A stretch of 64,000 nt of DNA from Bacillota bacterium (GCA_017444985.1 JAFSVK010000148.1:1-64000); one strand, 5' to 3'; counted from the stretch's first letter, positions 32,171 to 42,502 are shown. Numbers and translations are program-made. Notes: generated by a model from the sequence alone, not told the origin.

Positions 32171-32199
32171 TTGCACACGGTACTTATATATGTTATATT
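32171..32199 (+). promoter_or_regulatory. Putative promoter of addB-addA
   Basis: TTGCAC and TATATT are separated by 17 bases, about 60 bases before the addB start. It is the best candidate in the AT-rich upstream region. Confidence 0.55.
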
Positions 32200-32261
32200 T
32201 TATTTATAAATATTAAATACGTATTATTTTGTTGAAAAAAACACGAAAAGGAGCTGATAAT

Positions 32262-34880
32262 GTGGATATTGCCCAATTTTTGGATATGAGAGACACCAAA
32301 AGAAAAGTGCTTATTGCCGATAACGTTAAAAATGCCAACAGGCTTGTAAGAAAAAGCAGAAAAGCACTGTTTAATACGGATATTAAAACCCTACGGGAGA
32401 TAGCAACGGGAAGAATAATATTAGAGTATGCTCGCTTAGAGAAAGTGAAAGAAGTGCAAGTGTTAAGCGATAATGCCTGTACTCACATACTTTACGGTAT
32501 TTTAAAAGACAACAGACCCAATTTTTTGCCCGAGGAAAGTCTTGATATAAATACGGCTGCGGAATTTTTAAATGTTATAAACAAAATAAGAAACGGAAAG
32601 CCTACACAGGCATATTTTAAGGAAAACGAGGGCAGAGTAGGGGAAATCAAAAATATTATAAAACTGTACGAAAATTATTTAAAAGAAAATGAGCTTTTTG
32701 ATAAAGCCTTGCTTTTAGAGTGTGCAAAAAAATTGGAGTATGACCCCAATATATCCTATTATGCTTTGGAAAACAAATACAGTACGGAAATAGAAAAAAG
32801 CTATATAGATAAGCTTACAAAGGGAAAAGAGCAGGTAACATTTTTAAAGCATGACCTTCCCGAAAACATAAGCTTTACCACCGCATACGGCATAGAAAAC
32901 GAAGTAGTTGCCGTTGCCGATAATATTGCAGAACAAAAGGATAAAAAGCTGGGAGAGTTTGCGCTCTACTATATGGGAGAGGAATACGACAGCATTATAC
33001 AAGGTGTTTTTGAAAGTAAGGGTATACCCTGTGTTATATCAAGCGGTGTAAGTGGGTTGAACATCAACATTATAGGTCTTATGACGGATATTTTGGCTTG
33101 GGCAAAAGACAGTTTTTTGTACAGCAGCCTTAAAAGTGTAATGTCAAGTCCCGTACTTTGTCTTGATAGCAAAAAGGGCGGTTCACCCTATTATCAATAC
33201 ATTTCATTCTTGGATAAGGGCTTGATATACGGTATAGATAATTACGCTCCTTGGCTTGATAAAAAGGAAAAAGAAGCTAAGGAATATACTTCAAACAACA
33301 AAACACAGGGGGAAATAGAGGAGGAAAGAGAAAGAAAGCTTGCCTTTATCAACCTTATGAGGGGGCTTTTGGCAATTTTTGAAAATACCGAGGATATTTT
33401 GCAAATATACAAGGGTCTTTTTGAATTTGTAAGGAAGAACACCAATAACCGCTATTTTGAAGAAAAAAAGGCTCTTTACAGCAAGTTCTACTCTGTGGGA
33501 CGGGAGCTTAAATATTACGGAAAGGGAAGTTTTAAGGAATACATAGATACACTTTTGACATTTTTAGGCAATATTAAAATAAAGTCTTCGGAACGTACGG
33601 ACAGTGTTCTTGCGGTAAGACTTTCTGCCCTCGAGGTGCTTGAAAGAAAGCATAACTTTTTTATAGGTCTTTCCGCAGAGCAATTCAACTCGAAGATAGT
33701 GGAGTCTCCCGTACTTTACGATGATGAGATAGAGAAATATCTGGGGGATGAAAACCTTAAGTCTTCAAAGGTGAATGATGTAAAACGAAGCATTGTTTTA
33801 GATACCCTCAAAACTGCGGATGAGGATAGTAAAATATTTGTAAGCAGTATTACATATGATACCACGGAGTTGAAACAAGCTACACCCTCGTCGCTATACA
33901 TGGAACTTTTAGGTAACGGGGCTTTACCCGAAGAACCCTATACATATAAAGCTTTGCCCGAGGAAAGTGTAAATGTCACACCTACTGTTTGGGACAGCTT
34001 TCCCGAGGCGAAGAATGTCGGAAAAATAGACAGGGATCCGGGCAAGATAGGGAATATGAGTGCTACGGATCTGGGCAATCTTTTGAATTGTCCCCAAGGG
34101 TATTATCTGAACAAGATAGTCGGCATACAAAATGAGGAGTTTACCGAAAGAAATGTCGCTCAGTGGCTACCGGCAAACTACAAAGGTACATACTGCCATG
34201 CGGTGCTGGAAGAATATATAAACACGGTGATCATAGAGGGTAAAGAAACGACCTTCAATGAAGCTGTGTACGGAAAAATATTCAAAGAAGTATTCGATAA
34301 AGCAGATGAAGAGATCTTTTGCGATTCGGAGACCGTAAGAGAGACCGAAAAGCGGGATATAGACCGACAACTGAAAAAATATATTATATCCATGCATGAG
34401 GATTTTAATACCTCGGGCTTTACTCCTATAGCCTGTGAGGCAAAATTTAATAATGCCACTTGGGATATGGAAGAGGAGGGTATAAAGCTTAATTTTCACG
34501 GTATCATTGACCGAATAGACAAAAATGCCGAGGGCAAATACAGAATTATAGATTATAAATCGGGCACTTTTAAAAGTGACGGAAAAGACACATACAAGCA
34601 ACATATCGTATATCCCTTGGCAAGGGAAACGAGGGACGGGAATATAAAACTTGATAATATAGATTCATTTTCTTATGAGTATATATTTTCAGAAAAAAGT
34701 AAAGTGAAAACAGGTGAAGAGCTCAAAACTTTTACGGAGGAGGAAAAGTCTATTTTAAAAAATGCTTTGAATAAGGGAGACTATACCTTTTCTCAAGAAG
34801 CGATTTCCCAAAATGAGTATAAAAATTGTACATATTGCAATTTTAAAGATATATGTACCTTGCGAATGGGAGGTGAGTAA
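32262..34880 (+). CDS. addB: AddB-like nuclease subunit, short form
   Basis: AddB is the second subunit of the AddAB helicase-nuclease that processes double-strand breaks. The C-terminus is clear: LLNCPQGYYLNKI supplies the first Fe-S cysteine, RIIDYKSGTF is the PD-(D/E)XK nuclease core, and CTYCNFKDIC gives the other three cysteines. The protein is about 873 residues, well below the usual 1,100 or more, and its N-terminus (KRKVLIADNVKNANRL) has no Walker A motif, so the helicase-like half is reduced and cannot bind ATP in the normal way. The GTG at 32262 with AAGGAG eight bases upstream is the likely start. addA follows with no gap. Confidence 0.86.
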   Translation: MDIAQFLDMRDTKRKVLIADNVKNANRLVRKSRKALFNTDIKTLREIATGRIILEYARLEKVKEVQVLSDNACTHILYGILKDNRPNFLPEESLDINTAAEFLNVINKIRNGKPTQAYFKENEGRVGEIKNIIKLYENYLKENELFDKALLLECAKKLEYDPNISYYALENKYSTEIEKSYIDKLTKGKEQVTFLKHDLPENISFTTAYGIENEVVAVADNIAEQKDKKLGEFALYYMGEEYDSIIQGVFESKGIPCVISSGVSGLNINIIGLMTDILAWAKDSFLYSSLKSVMSSPVLCLDSKKGGSPYYQYISFLDKGLIYGIDNYAPWLDKKEKEAKEYTSNNKTQGEIEEERERKLAFINLMRGLLAIFENTEDILQIYKGLFEFVRKNTNNRYFEEKKALYSKFYSVGRELKYYGKGSFKEYIDTLLTFLGNIKIKSSERTDSVLAVRLSALEVLERKHNFFIGLSAEQFNSKIVESPVLYDDEIEKYLGDENLKSSKVNDVKRSIVLDTLKTADEDSKIFVSSITYDTTELKQATPSSLYMELLGNGALPEEPYTYKALPEESVNVTPTVWDSFPEAKNVGKIDRDPGKIGNMSATDLGNLLNCPQGYYLNKIVGIQNEEFTERNVAQWLPANYKGTYCHAVLEEYINTVIIEGKETTFNEAVYGKIFKEVFDKADEEIFCDSETVRETEKRDIDRQLKKYIISMHEDFNTSGFTPIACEAKFNNATWDMEEEGIKLNFHGIIDRIDKNAEGKYRIIDYKSGTFKSDGKDTYKQHIVYPLARETRDGNIKLDNIDSFSYEYIFSEKSKVKTGEELKTFTEEEKSILKNALNKGDYTFSQEAISQNEYKNCTYCNFKDICTLRMGGE

Positions 34881-37800
34881 ATGAGCGGAGAAGATTTAAA
34901 AATAAGTGCGGAGTTAGATAAAAGAAAAGAGATAATAGAGGATAGTACCGGCAACTTTTTCCTTTCTGCGGGAGCGGGAGCGGGAAAGACATACACCATT
35001 GTACAGCGTATTATAAACCAACTTAAAAGCGGTGTTATAAAGCCCGAAGAGTTGGTGGTGATAACATTTACCAAAAAGGCTGCGGCAGAACTTTATGACC
35101 GTATATCAAGGGACTTAAAAAAGGCATGTGAAGATGAAAACTTAGGTCCCAATGAAAAAGAAAATCTCCGTAATGCTCTCTTACACATAGATACAATGAC
35201 GGTATCCACAATACACAGTTTTTGCTATAAGCTTCTCTCGGAATGTGCCTTCGATGCCAAAATAGCTTTTAATGCAACTATGATGGAAGCCGAGGAGGAA
35301 GAAAAGGAACAAAAAGGGTTCTTTGAAGAGTGGTACTTGGAAAATACCAAAAAGGGCATTGTAAAAGATGCTATCTCTCGTAAAGAAAGCTATGAGGGCA
35401 TTGTGAAGCTTTGGTATCATAAAGAGAATTCTTTAGCTGTGTTTAAAGATATAGCAAATAAAATGCTTGATAAAAAACTGCAGGTGTTTTATCCCGAATG
35501 TCCTTTAGATGAGAATACGGATTATACCGCTGTATTTCAAGGTATGTACACTGATTTCATATCAGAAATAAGAGATTTTACGGAGAGTCAACTTGGTTAC
35601 GGTGCAGATTGGAAATGTTTATTACAGGATGACGCAAATAAAAAAGTCTCTTCACCCATAGGTTTTGTCGAATTTGTGTGGCAAAAGGCAAATGATATCA
35701 GTAAGGTTCTAAAAGAACGAAATGTTAACGGTATAGACTCGAAAAATATAAGGAAGTTTAAAAAGGAATTTGCCGAAATCGTAAGAGAGAAAATTTCACT
35801 TCATAAAGATTTAGAAAATTACTTTAACTACGGCTACTATGCAACTATCAAAACAGCTGTGGATGCGGCGAAAGAGTATAATGAAAGTAGGGTATACACC
35901 AAACTTTCAAATGACGATCTTCTCTATAAAACAAGGGACTTGTTGTCTCTTGGGAATACTTCCGAGGAGGCGAAGAGAGCCAGAAGCTACTTTGCAAAGA
36001 AGTATAAGTGTATATATGTAGATGAATTTCAAGATACCGACCATATACAAAAGGAGATGCTTTGGGGACTTGCTTGCGAAGAAGACGGTTCTCTCAAAAA
36101 TGGTGCTCTTTTTGTGGTGGGGGATGCCAAGCAGTCTATATACCGTTTTCGCGGAGCCGAGCCCGAAATATTTACGGAAACTCGTGATGAAATGGTAGAG
36201 GCTCGAGCAAAGGCGGAAAGCTTTGAAATAAACTTTCGCTCCAATCCTGCAATAATAGCTTGGGTAAATGCCAAATTTAAAGATGCCTTAAAGGATACGG
36301 AAGAATATAAAGATATGCTCTGTAAGAACGATGCCGGGGACTATGAGGGATGTTTTAACGGTGTATATCGGTTTAACAGCAATAGCGAGTTAAGAAATAA
36401 CGATATAGATGCCGAGGAGGTATGTAGGTTTATTGCAGCGTGCGTGCATAACGAAAATGTAAAAATAAAGCGTAAAACGGAAAATGGCTTTATAGATGAC
36501 AGAGTAAAATATTCTGATTTTCTGATATTGTCAAAGGACACCACAAATGTGGCGTTTTACAAGAAAGCCTTTAAAAAATACAATATTCCCGTAATATTCG
36601 GAACAAAAAAGAAGGTAGAAAGCGAACCTGTTATAGGAAGATTTACAGCACTCTATTCTTTCCTGGCAAACTCTTCTGATAAAAAAAGTATTGCGGGGGC
36701 TATGATAGCCGTACTTGGAGAAGATTTTTTCAGAGCCTCGGATGAGCAATGGGAAAAGGCAAAGGAGAGGGTAAGCGCACTTTATGAATACACCAAGGGT
36801 ATGAGTGCCTACGCCCTTGCAGAGTATCTGTCTCACCGTGTAGACCTTTTACTGCCTTACAAAGATATAAATAAGGCGGAAATGACTATGGCGGTATCTA
36901 CTCTAAGGCAGATGGTGGATACGGTACTAAAAAACAATAAGGGCTCCCGTGCTTCTCTTGCTGAAGCTTTCAAGGCTTACAGAGTAGCGGAGGCGGGAAA
37001 CGATCTTCCTTTGGCGCAAAATTATAATGCCGTAAGATTTATGAATGTACATCAAGCGAAGGGGCTGGAGGGCAATATCGTTATCATAGCGGATATAGGT
37101 GCTGAAAAGTCTAACGCCGGAGCATATAAACAAAGATATGAAGATAAAGTAGTTTATTACCCCACTATAGGAAAAGAAAAGTATAAGAAAGCTCTGGTTT
37201 CTTTTGTAGAGGATTTGAGGGCTATGGAAAGAACGGTACGTGAAGCGGAAAACCAACGCTTTAAGTATGTAACGGCAACAAGAGCGAGAGAAGCCTTGAT
37301 ATTTATGCCTAAGGTGGTAAAAAAAGACGGGTGGATAGACAGCGATGTAGCAGAGGACAGCTGTGTAAAGGTAAATGATTTGTACTTAGAAGAAGATATT
37401 GAGCCCAAAACCGAAGAGGCAAAACCTATCCAAAGGGAGGATTGGGAAAAAGAGCTATCTTCCGCACAGACATCCCCTCTCTATAATACTCTTAATCCAA
37501 GCCTTGTAAAGGCTGTACACAGTCAGAAAACCGAAAGCTTTGAGGGAGAAGATGTCGTAGATAGCGAAATACTTACAGACAACTTTTCTGCCGTTACAGA
37601 TATGGAAAAGGTGTATGATGAAGATACGGAAAATGATGACAATATTCGTGCAAACTACTTGGGAACAGCCATGCACCGTATGTTTGAGCTTATTGTAAAT
37701 GATTACATATCATCGGGTAAGGACAAAAGTAAAATTCCCGCCTACACCAAAACCGCCATAGCTGTTGCTATGTCGGAGGGTATGGAGAATATGGGTGAAA

Positions 37801-38201
37801 ATGCAAGCACCTACGAAGCCCGACTTAAAGCCTTTGCAAAAGCTTTTGCCGAAGATGATGCTCTTCTTGACAAAATAGCCTCTGCCGACAGTGTATATAC
37901 GGAACTGCCTTTTTCATTCTTTATAGATAGTGGAGAAGAGGCGAGGACCCTTTCCGAGGCCATTGATGAAAATGTAAGTCTTGGCACTTGGGTAAACGGC
38001 ACGGCAGACCTTGTACTTGTAAAGGGAAATGTTGCCACCGTACTTGATTATAAGTCCAACAGAAACAGGGATGCTTCCCCCGATTTTACAAAAAAACTAT
38101 ACGAGAAATACAGCGGACAGCTGGCGCTTTATAAGTTTGCTATGAAAAAATTATTGGGTGTGGAGAAGGTGGAAACAGAGCTTGTAAATTATCAGGTGTA
38201 A
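34881..38201 (+). CDS. addA: ATP-dependent helicase/nuclease AddA
   Basis: The motor subunit of AddAB, a UvrD-family (SF1A) 3'-5' helicase with a C-terminal nuclease. In 1,106 residues it shows Walker A SAGAGAGKTYT (29-39), Walker B/motif II YVDEFQDTD near 380, motif III GDAKQSIYRFRGAEP, motif V VHQAKGLEG and motif VI VTATRAREAL, then a nuclease domain with VLDYKSNRN near 1053. The start codon follows the addB stop directly and has GGGAGGTG. Length is slightly under the usual 1,200. Together with AddB it repairs broken DNA ends and restricts foreign DNA. Confidence 0.95.
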   Translation: MSGEDLKISAELDKRKEIIEDSTGNFFLSAGAGAGKTYTIVQRIINQLKSGVIKPEELVVITFTKKAAAELYDRISRDLKKACEDENLGPNEKENLRNALLHIDTMTVSTIHSFCYKLLSECAFDAKIAFNATMMEAEEEEKEQKGFFEEWYLENTKKGIVKDAISRKESYEGIVKLWYHKENSLAVFKDIANKMLDKKLQVFYPECPLDENTDYTAVFQGMYTDFISEIRDFTESQLGYGADWKCLLQDDANKKVSSPIGFVEFVWQKANDISKVLKERNVNGIDSKNIRKFKKEFAEIVREKISLHKDLENYFNYGYYATIKTAVDAAKEYNESRVYTKLSNDDLLYKTRDLLSLGNTSEEAKRARSYFAKKYKCIYVDEFQDTDHIQKEMLWGLACEEDGSLKNGALFVVGDAKQSIYRFRGAEPEIFTETRDEMVEARAKAESFEINFRSNPAIIAWVNAKFKDALKDTEEYKDMLCKNDAGDYEGCFNGVYRFNSNSELRNNDIDAEEVCRFIAACVHNENVKIKRKTENGFIDDRVKYSDFLILSKDTTNVAFYKKAFKKYNIPVIFGTKKKVESEPVIGRFTALYSFLANSSDKKSIAGAMIAVLGEDFFRASDEQWEKAKERVSALYEYTKGMSAYALAEYLSHRVDLLLPYKDINKAEMTMAVSTLRQMVDTVLKNNKGSRASLAEAFKAYRVAEAGNDLPLAQNYNAVRFMNVHQAKGLEGNIVIIADIGAEKSNAGAYKQRYEDKVVYYPTIGKEKYKKALVSFVEDLRAMERTVREAENQRFKYVTATRAREALIFMPKVVKKDGWIDSDVAEDSCVKVNDLYLEEDIEPKTEEAKPIQREDWEKELSSAQTSPLYNTLNPSLVKAVHSQKTESFEGEDVVDSEILTDNFSAVTDMEKVYDEDTENDDNIRANYLGTAMHRMFELIVNDYISSGKDKSKIPAYTKTAIAVAMSEGMENMGENASTYEARLKAFAKAFAEDDALLDKIASADSVYTELPFSFFIDSGEEARTLSEAIDENVSLGTWVNGTADLVLVKGNVATVLDYKSNRNRDASPDFTKKLYEKYSGQLALYKFAMKKLLGVEKVETELVNYQV

Positions 38202-38216
38202 ATTATAATTTGTTGA

Positions 38217-38627
38217 CCCAAATCAATTTTTAGCTTACGCGAAAAAATTGATTTTTCCGGCATTGGTTTTGGTAATTACAACTTTGTCTTTGTGGCGGAA
38301 CCTCTCCGTCAGCTGTGGCTGTTCAGGCGAGGCTTTGTTGCAGTTGTGGTTTTTGCGAGGGAATTTGCTTTTCATACATTGTTAGGGACTACAAAAATGT
38401 AAATGTATGGATGCGGTGTTGCAATTGCAGAAAGAAAGCCTCCAAACGGTAGCCTCGCCTGAAAGGAGAGGTGGCACAGCACAGCTGTGACGGAGAGGTA
38501 CCCACCCCGGGAGGGGAAGGAAGCCCATAGGGCTGACGATGGAACAACCGACACCTATGCTCACAGACCCATTCGTACCGTTCAAAGCCACAAAGGTAGC
38601 ACACACCCACAAATTATAATTCATCGA
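38217..38627. repeat. Long palindromic repeat, copy A
   Basis: About 410 bp shared with copy B (42070-42492) in the same orientation. It opens with a hairpin (AAATCAATTTTT...AAAAAATTGATTTTT) and contains an inverted pair built from ACCTCTCCGTCAGCT and AGCCTCGCCTGAAAGGAGAG-type blocks. In this copy the left arm has lost the CCACCTCTCCTTT part. Several reading frames cross it on one strand, but they are shared only because the DNA is repeated and match no protein family known to me. Confidence 0.85.
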
Positions 38628-38644
38628 CTGAAATCATAAAACAA

Positions 38645-38674
38645 CAAGGCTGTGAAACCACTTTCACAGCCTTG
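38645..38674 (-). terminator. Terminator of the GtrB-like operon
   Basis: CAAGGCTGTGAAA pairs perfectly over 13 bp with TTTCACAGCCTTG across a four-base loop, seven bases after the glycosyltransferase stop on the minus strand, and is followed there by GTTGTTTTA. Confidence 0.85.
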
Positions 38675-38680
38675 CTACTA

Positions 38681-39658
38681 CTATTTACTTTCTTCCTCGT
38701 CCTCTGTTTTTCTCAAATACTTCTCTACTATAAACTTAGGACGTGCCTTTGTTTCCAAATAGACTTTTCCTATATACTCACCTATAACGCCTATTGCCAA
38801 AAGTTGCAAACCTCCCAGTGCCCAAACAGATACTATTGTGGAGGTCCAGCCCAGTTCCGTATGTCCCGTAAAGTGTCTGAAAAGGGAGTAGGCAAGCATT
38901 ATCAAGCTGACTATGAATATAGCGAAGCCTAAAAACGTTATAAGCTTTATGGGTTTTGTTGAGAGGCTTGTTATTCCCTCCCAAGCAAAGGCAAGCATTT
39001 TTTTAAGGGGATACTTGGACTCTCCCGCAAATCTCTCGCCTCTTTCGTAGTAGACCATGCCACTCTTATAGCCTATCATAGGCACTATACCGCGTAAAAA
39101 TATGTTGACCTCGCCGAAGCTTTCAAGGCCGTCAAGAGCTTTTTTTGACAGCAGGCGATAATCGGCGTGGTTGAAAACAACATCCGCTCCAAGGAATTTC
39201 ATAAGCTTGTAAAAACCTTCGGCAGTAAACTTTTTAAAGAAGGTATCGGTCTTTCTTGCACTTCTTACGCCGTAGACGATCTCGCAACCCTCTTTGTACT
39301 TATCCACCATTTCGTCAATGGCATCTATAGAGTCTTGAAGGTCCGCATCCATGGAGATGGTTATATCGCAGTCCTCTTTCACGGTCATAAGGCCGCAGAG
39401 CAGGGCATTTTGGTGTCCTCTGTTGCGTGAAAGCTTCACTCCGCAGAAAATAGGGTTTTCCTCGTGTAACTGTTCTATAAGTTCCCAAGTTCTATCCTTT
39501 GAACCGTCATTTACAAATGTTATTTTGCTATCCTTTGCGATTTTTTCCTTTGCAATAAGGTCGGTGATCTTTGTCGCCAGCCTTTTTGAGGTCTCGGGCA
39601 ATACCTCTTCCTCATTGTAGCAGGGTATCACCATATATAAAGTAGGTAGTTTTTCCAT
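38681..39658 (-). CDS. GtrB/DPM1-like glycosyltransferase (GT2)
   Basis: A family 2 glycosyltransferase that probably charges undecaprenyl phosphate with a sugar (usually glucose) on the inner face of the membrane. In about 325 residues it has the N-terminal MVIPCYNEEEVLPE, VNDGSKDRTW and the metal-binding SMDADLQD of the catalytic domain, then two C-terminal membrane helices (LITFLGFAIFIVSLIMLAY and STIVSVWALGGLQLLAIGVIG). GGAGGT precedes the ATG at 39658, directly after the stop of the membrane-protein gene. The two genes form an operon. Confidence 0.93.
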   Translation of the reverse strand: MEKLPTLYMVIPCYNEEEVLPETSKRLATKITDLIAKEKIAKDSKITFVNDGSKDRTWELIEQLHEENPIFCGVKLSRNRGHQNALLCGLMTVKEDCDITISMDADLQDSIDAIDEMVDKYKEGCEIVYGVRSARKTDTFFKKFTAEGFYKLMKFLGADVVFNHADYRLLSKKALDGLESFGEVNIFLRGIVPMIGYKSGMVYYERGERFAGESKYPLKKMLAFAWEGITSLSTKPIKLITFLGFAIFIVSLIMLAYSLFRHFTGHTELGWTSTIVSVWALGGLQLLAIGVIGEYIGKVYLETKARPKFIVEKYLRKTEDEEESK

Positions 39659-39660
39659 AT

Positions 39661-41943
39661 TTACCTCCAAAATTCAAATAAACGTCCCAGATTAAGGAGT
39701 TTGATCTGATAGTTGCTAACGGCGGAGTTTGCCACCCACATATAAACCTCGCCAAAGGAGAAGTAGAGTCCCAAAAATGTTGAAAGTCGTAAAAGCTTGT
39801 CAAGAATGCGTTTTCCCGAAGACTTTTCATAGAGTGTAAAGGCTATAACGTATGCACCCAATATAAATTGCCAAGCGAAGTCCACGCAGTATCTTGCACC
39901 GTAGCCGCTCTCCCAAATGGAGAGTATAATAGCAAAGGGACAAGCTATACAGGTCACTGCTATCAAAAGTGCGTAAAATTTCTTGTGTACGCTCTCACAG
40001 GCTTTGTAGGCATTAAATCCGCTTTTGTAGGACAGTACGGGCAGAGCCTTGAAACAAAGTCCCGTAATGGCAGAGGTAGCTACAAAGTAGTATCCTTGGG
40101 GGTTGAATGTCAACACCTGAGGTCTTTGGAAGAAGGGGAAGGTCTCACTCCAACCGGGCAGGTTAAACAGGTAGTTTGCAAAACCTATAGTGGCAAGTTG
40201 GGTGTGAAATTCCGTTCTTGTAAAGTCGTTTATGGTAAGGGAGTACTGTATTCCAAAGTCGAATACAGAGTTAAATCTTGCGTAGTTGTATATCATCTGT
40301 ACAGACCCTATCACCACAAAGGGTAGGAGGGTGGCAAGAATGTACTTAATATCAAACTTCTTGTTGTGTTTAACATAAAAGCCGAAGAATATGAAGAAAA
40401 GTGCCGCTATACAGTACACCGCAAGGGTAGGTCTGCAAAGTACACCCAAAGCCAGAAAAACACTTGATAGGGCGCAGTATATATTTTTTATCTTTCCCTC
40501 ACCTATAATGTTGGACTTTAAGAGGAAGTATGCTCCTCCCACCGTGCAAAGGAAGCCCGAACTTTGTGCGATCTCGTAAAAGTTTCCGTCTTTAAAGCAA
40601 AACCAAATACCGCTTGTTACCTGCAAGAGTAACAGGGAAAGTATGACGTTTTCTCCCTTTAGATTTTTGAAAAATTTCTTTATAAAGGTGAGGAAAAATG
40701 CCGTCAAGAACCAGATACCGCCTACTCCGAAGAGCCAAACAGCCCAGCAAGAGGGGAAATAATATCCCGTTATGGCTTTATAAGGCAAAAACATCAACAA
40801 TACAGGGGCAATGCCGTAGTAGGAGTAGTATTTGCCGTTGTAAAGAAGGTGATCCCAAGGATAGGCACCTACATTTTCGCTGTCTCTCAAGGACCAATCG
40901 TAGGGGTTTGCTATGGATTCAAGTTTGGGATTTACATTATCGTATACAAGGTGGGTCTGTCCCTTCATAAAGGCATCTACCAATTCCTTGGTCATCTGAT
41001 TTCCGCCTAATGAAGAAAAGTCACCTTTTAAGTCTCCGCTTCGTCCGCAGTTTGTTAAAAAGAGGGCGAAAATGCAGAGTACTACCGTCATACCGTAGGC
41101 AATGAGGTTTATGGTCTTGCTGTTTTCAATATAGGGGCGCTTGAAGACCTCCAAATTTTTAAGGAGATATATCAAACCGAAGAACAGAAAAACAATAGCG
41201 AACCTTAAAAGAGAGAAGTTCATAACGATAGGTTCGTTTATTGTTATTTTGTTCACATATATTTTTTCGCCTTCGTTTGCATCAAAGTGTATTTTCAAAT
41301 CATGCACATCGCCGAAAAAGTTGAAAATACCCTGCTTTGTTGCCTCATTTTTCTCTATTATCTGTATTTTTGCATTGTTGAGACGATAGTTTCCCATGTG
41401 GGTATCGTCGGTAACATCGAAGAAAATTTCAAAATTGGTTCTCTTGGTGGAGGAGGCATCTACTTTTATTGTGCCTATCCTCTCGGATAAGTTGTTAAAT
41501 TCCAGTGCGGTATATCCCTGGGATATATTCTGTAAACCGTCGAAATTTGTGGTTGTCGCAGATCGTATATTGAGTTCTCCCACATTGTATTTCTTTCCGT
41601 AGAGGTGGAGGGAGTTTATATTGAAAACAAAAACTTCCGCTATTATGACCACAATAAATATTTTCAGTAGGTCGAGAAGAAGCTTGCTTGCTTTTTGGTG
41701 AACAGTGCTGTAGACAGATGCAAAGGCACCGATCACAAAAACATAAAATGTTATAAAACGGTATCCCCCCGCATCCAAAACACCTGCACATTCAAGCAAG
41801 AAAAGTAAAAACGAAAATCCCGTGCAACAGTAAAGTATTATATTTTTCTTTGTGTAAATTTTTTTAAATATGGGTAGGGGCGGTACAAATAAAAAAACTA
41901 CCGCAATTAGAGTTAATATAACAGATAAAATATATACAAACAT
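39661..41943 (-). CDS. Large membrane glycosyltransferase-like protein (GtrC-like)
   Basis: The 760-residue protein has three N-terminal membrane helices, an exposed domain of about 130 residues (roughly 115-245, rich in Thr, Asn and Phe with beta-type alternation), then about ten further helices. This is the plan of GT-C enzymes that use polyprenyl-phosphate sugars on the outer face. Because the next gene makes such a donor (GtrB-like), it probably adds that sugar to a wall or surface polymer. I see no closer family assignment, and no canonical GT39 DE motif stands out. The start follows GAAAGGG. Confidence 0.72.
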   Translation of the reverse strand: MFVYILSVILTLIAVVFLFVPPLPIFKKIYTKKNIILYCCTGFSFLLFLLECAGVLDAGGYRFITFYVFVIGAFASVYSTVHQKASKLLLDLLKIFIVVIIAEVFVFNINSLHLYGKKYNVGELNIRSATTTNFDGLQNISQGYTALEFNNLSERIGTIKVDASSTKRTNFEIFFDVTDDTHMGNYRLNNAKIQIIEKNEATKQGIFNFFGDVHDLKIHFDANEGEKIYVNKITINEPIVMNFSLLRFAIVFLFFGLIYLLKNLEVFKRPYIENSKTINLIAYGMTVVLCIFALFLTNCGRSGDLKGDFSSLGGNQMTKELVDAFMKGQTHLVYDNVNPKLESIANPYDWSLRDSENVGAYPWDHLLYNGKYYSYYGIAPVLLMFLPYKAITGYYFPSCWAVWLFGVGGIWFLTAFFLTFIKKFFKNLKGENVILSLLLLQVTSGIWFCFKDGNFYEIAQSSGFLCTVGGAYFLLKSNIIGEGKIKNIYCALSSVFLALGVLCRPTLAVYCIAALFFIFFGFYVKHNKKFDIKYILATLLPFVVIGSVQMIYNYARFNSVFDFGIQYSLTINDFTRTEFHTQLATIGFANYLFNLPGWSETFPFFQRPQVLTFNPQGYYFVATSAITGLCFKALPVLSYKSGFNAYKACESVHKKFYALLIAVTCIACPFAIILSIWESGYGARYCVDFAWQFILGAYVIAFTLYEKSSGKRILDKLLRLSTFLGLYFSFGEVYMWVANSAVSNYQIKLLNLGRLFEFWR

Positions 41944-42005
41944 TGTTTTCCCTTTCGTTTATGATTTTTTAGAACTGCCCTTTATTGTGGCTTGCACATC
42001 TTTGG

Positions 42006-42035
42006 ATTATATCACAATATGTACCGAAATAACAA
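42006..42035 (-). promoter_or_regulatory. Putative promoter of the gtr-type operon
   Basis: On the minus strand TTGTTA and TATAAT are separated by 18 bases, with TGTGA before the -10 (extended -10). It lies about 65 bases before the membrane-protein gene and just inside the flanking repeat copy B. Confidence 0.55.
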
Positions 42036-42069
42036 TATAAATTAAAATTTATCGTGCCAAATTTATTGT

Positions 42070-42492
42070 CCCAAATCAATTTTTAGCTTACGCGAAAAAA
42101 TTGATTTTTCCGGCATCCGTTTCGATAATTACAAATTTACAGTTGTGGCGGGACCTCTCCGTCAGCTAAAGCTGCCACCTCTCCTTTCAGGCGAGGCTTT
42201 TTCTCGGTTGTGGTTTTTGCAAGGAAATTTGCTTTTCATACATTGTCAGAAACTACAAAAAATGTAAATGTGTGGATGCGGTGTTGCAATTGCGGAAAGA
42301 AAGCCTCCAAACGGAAGCCTCGCCTGAAAGGAGAGGTGGCACAGCACAGCTGTGACGGAGAGGTACCCACCCCGGGAGGGGAAGGAAGCCCATAGGGCTG
42401 ACGATGGAACAACCGACACCTATGCTCACAGACCCATTCGTACCGTTCAAAACCACAAAGGTAGCACACACCCACAAATTATAATTTATCGA
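42070..42492. repeat. Long palindromic repeat, copy B
   Basis: The fuller copy of the element at 38217-38627. Its left arm (about 42150-42195) and right arm (about 42315-42365) are inverted repeats of roughly 45 bp, so single strands would fold into one long hairpin. Same orientation as copy A, with differences concentrated in the left half. The two copies bracket the gtr-type operon as direct repeats. Confidence 0.87.
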
Positions 42493-42502
42493 AGCTAAGG
42501 AT

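Noticed and set aside
38372-38624. Frames shared by repeats A and B (e.g. the 73- and 80-codon minus-strand frames)
   Set aside because: They match each other only because the DNA is repeated; no ribosome sites, and the frames cross inverted-repeat arms.
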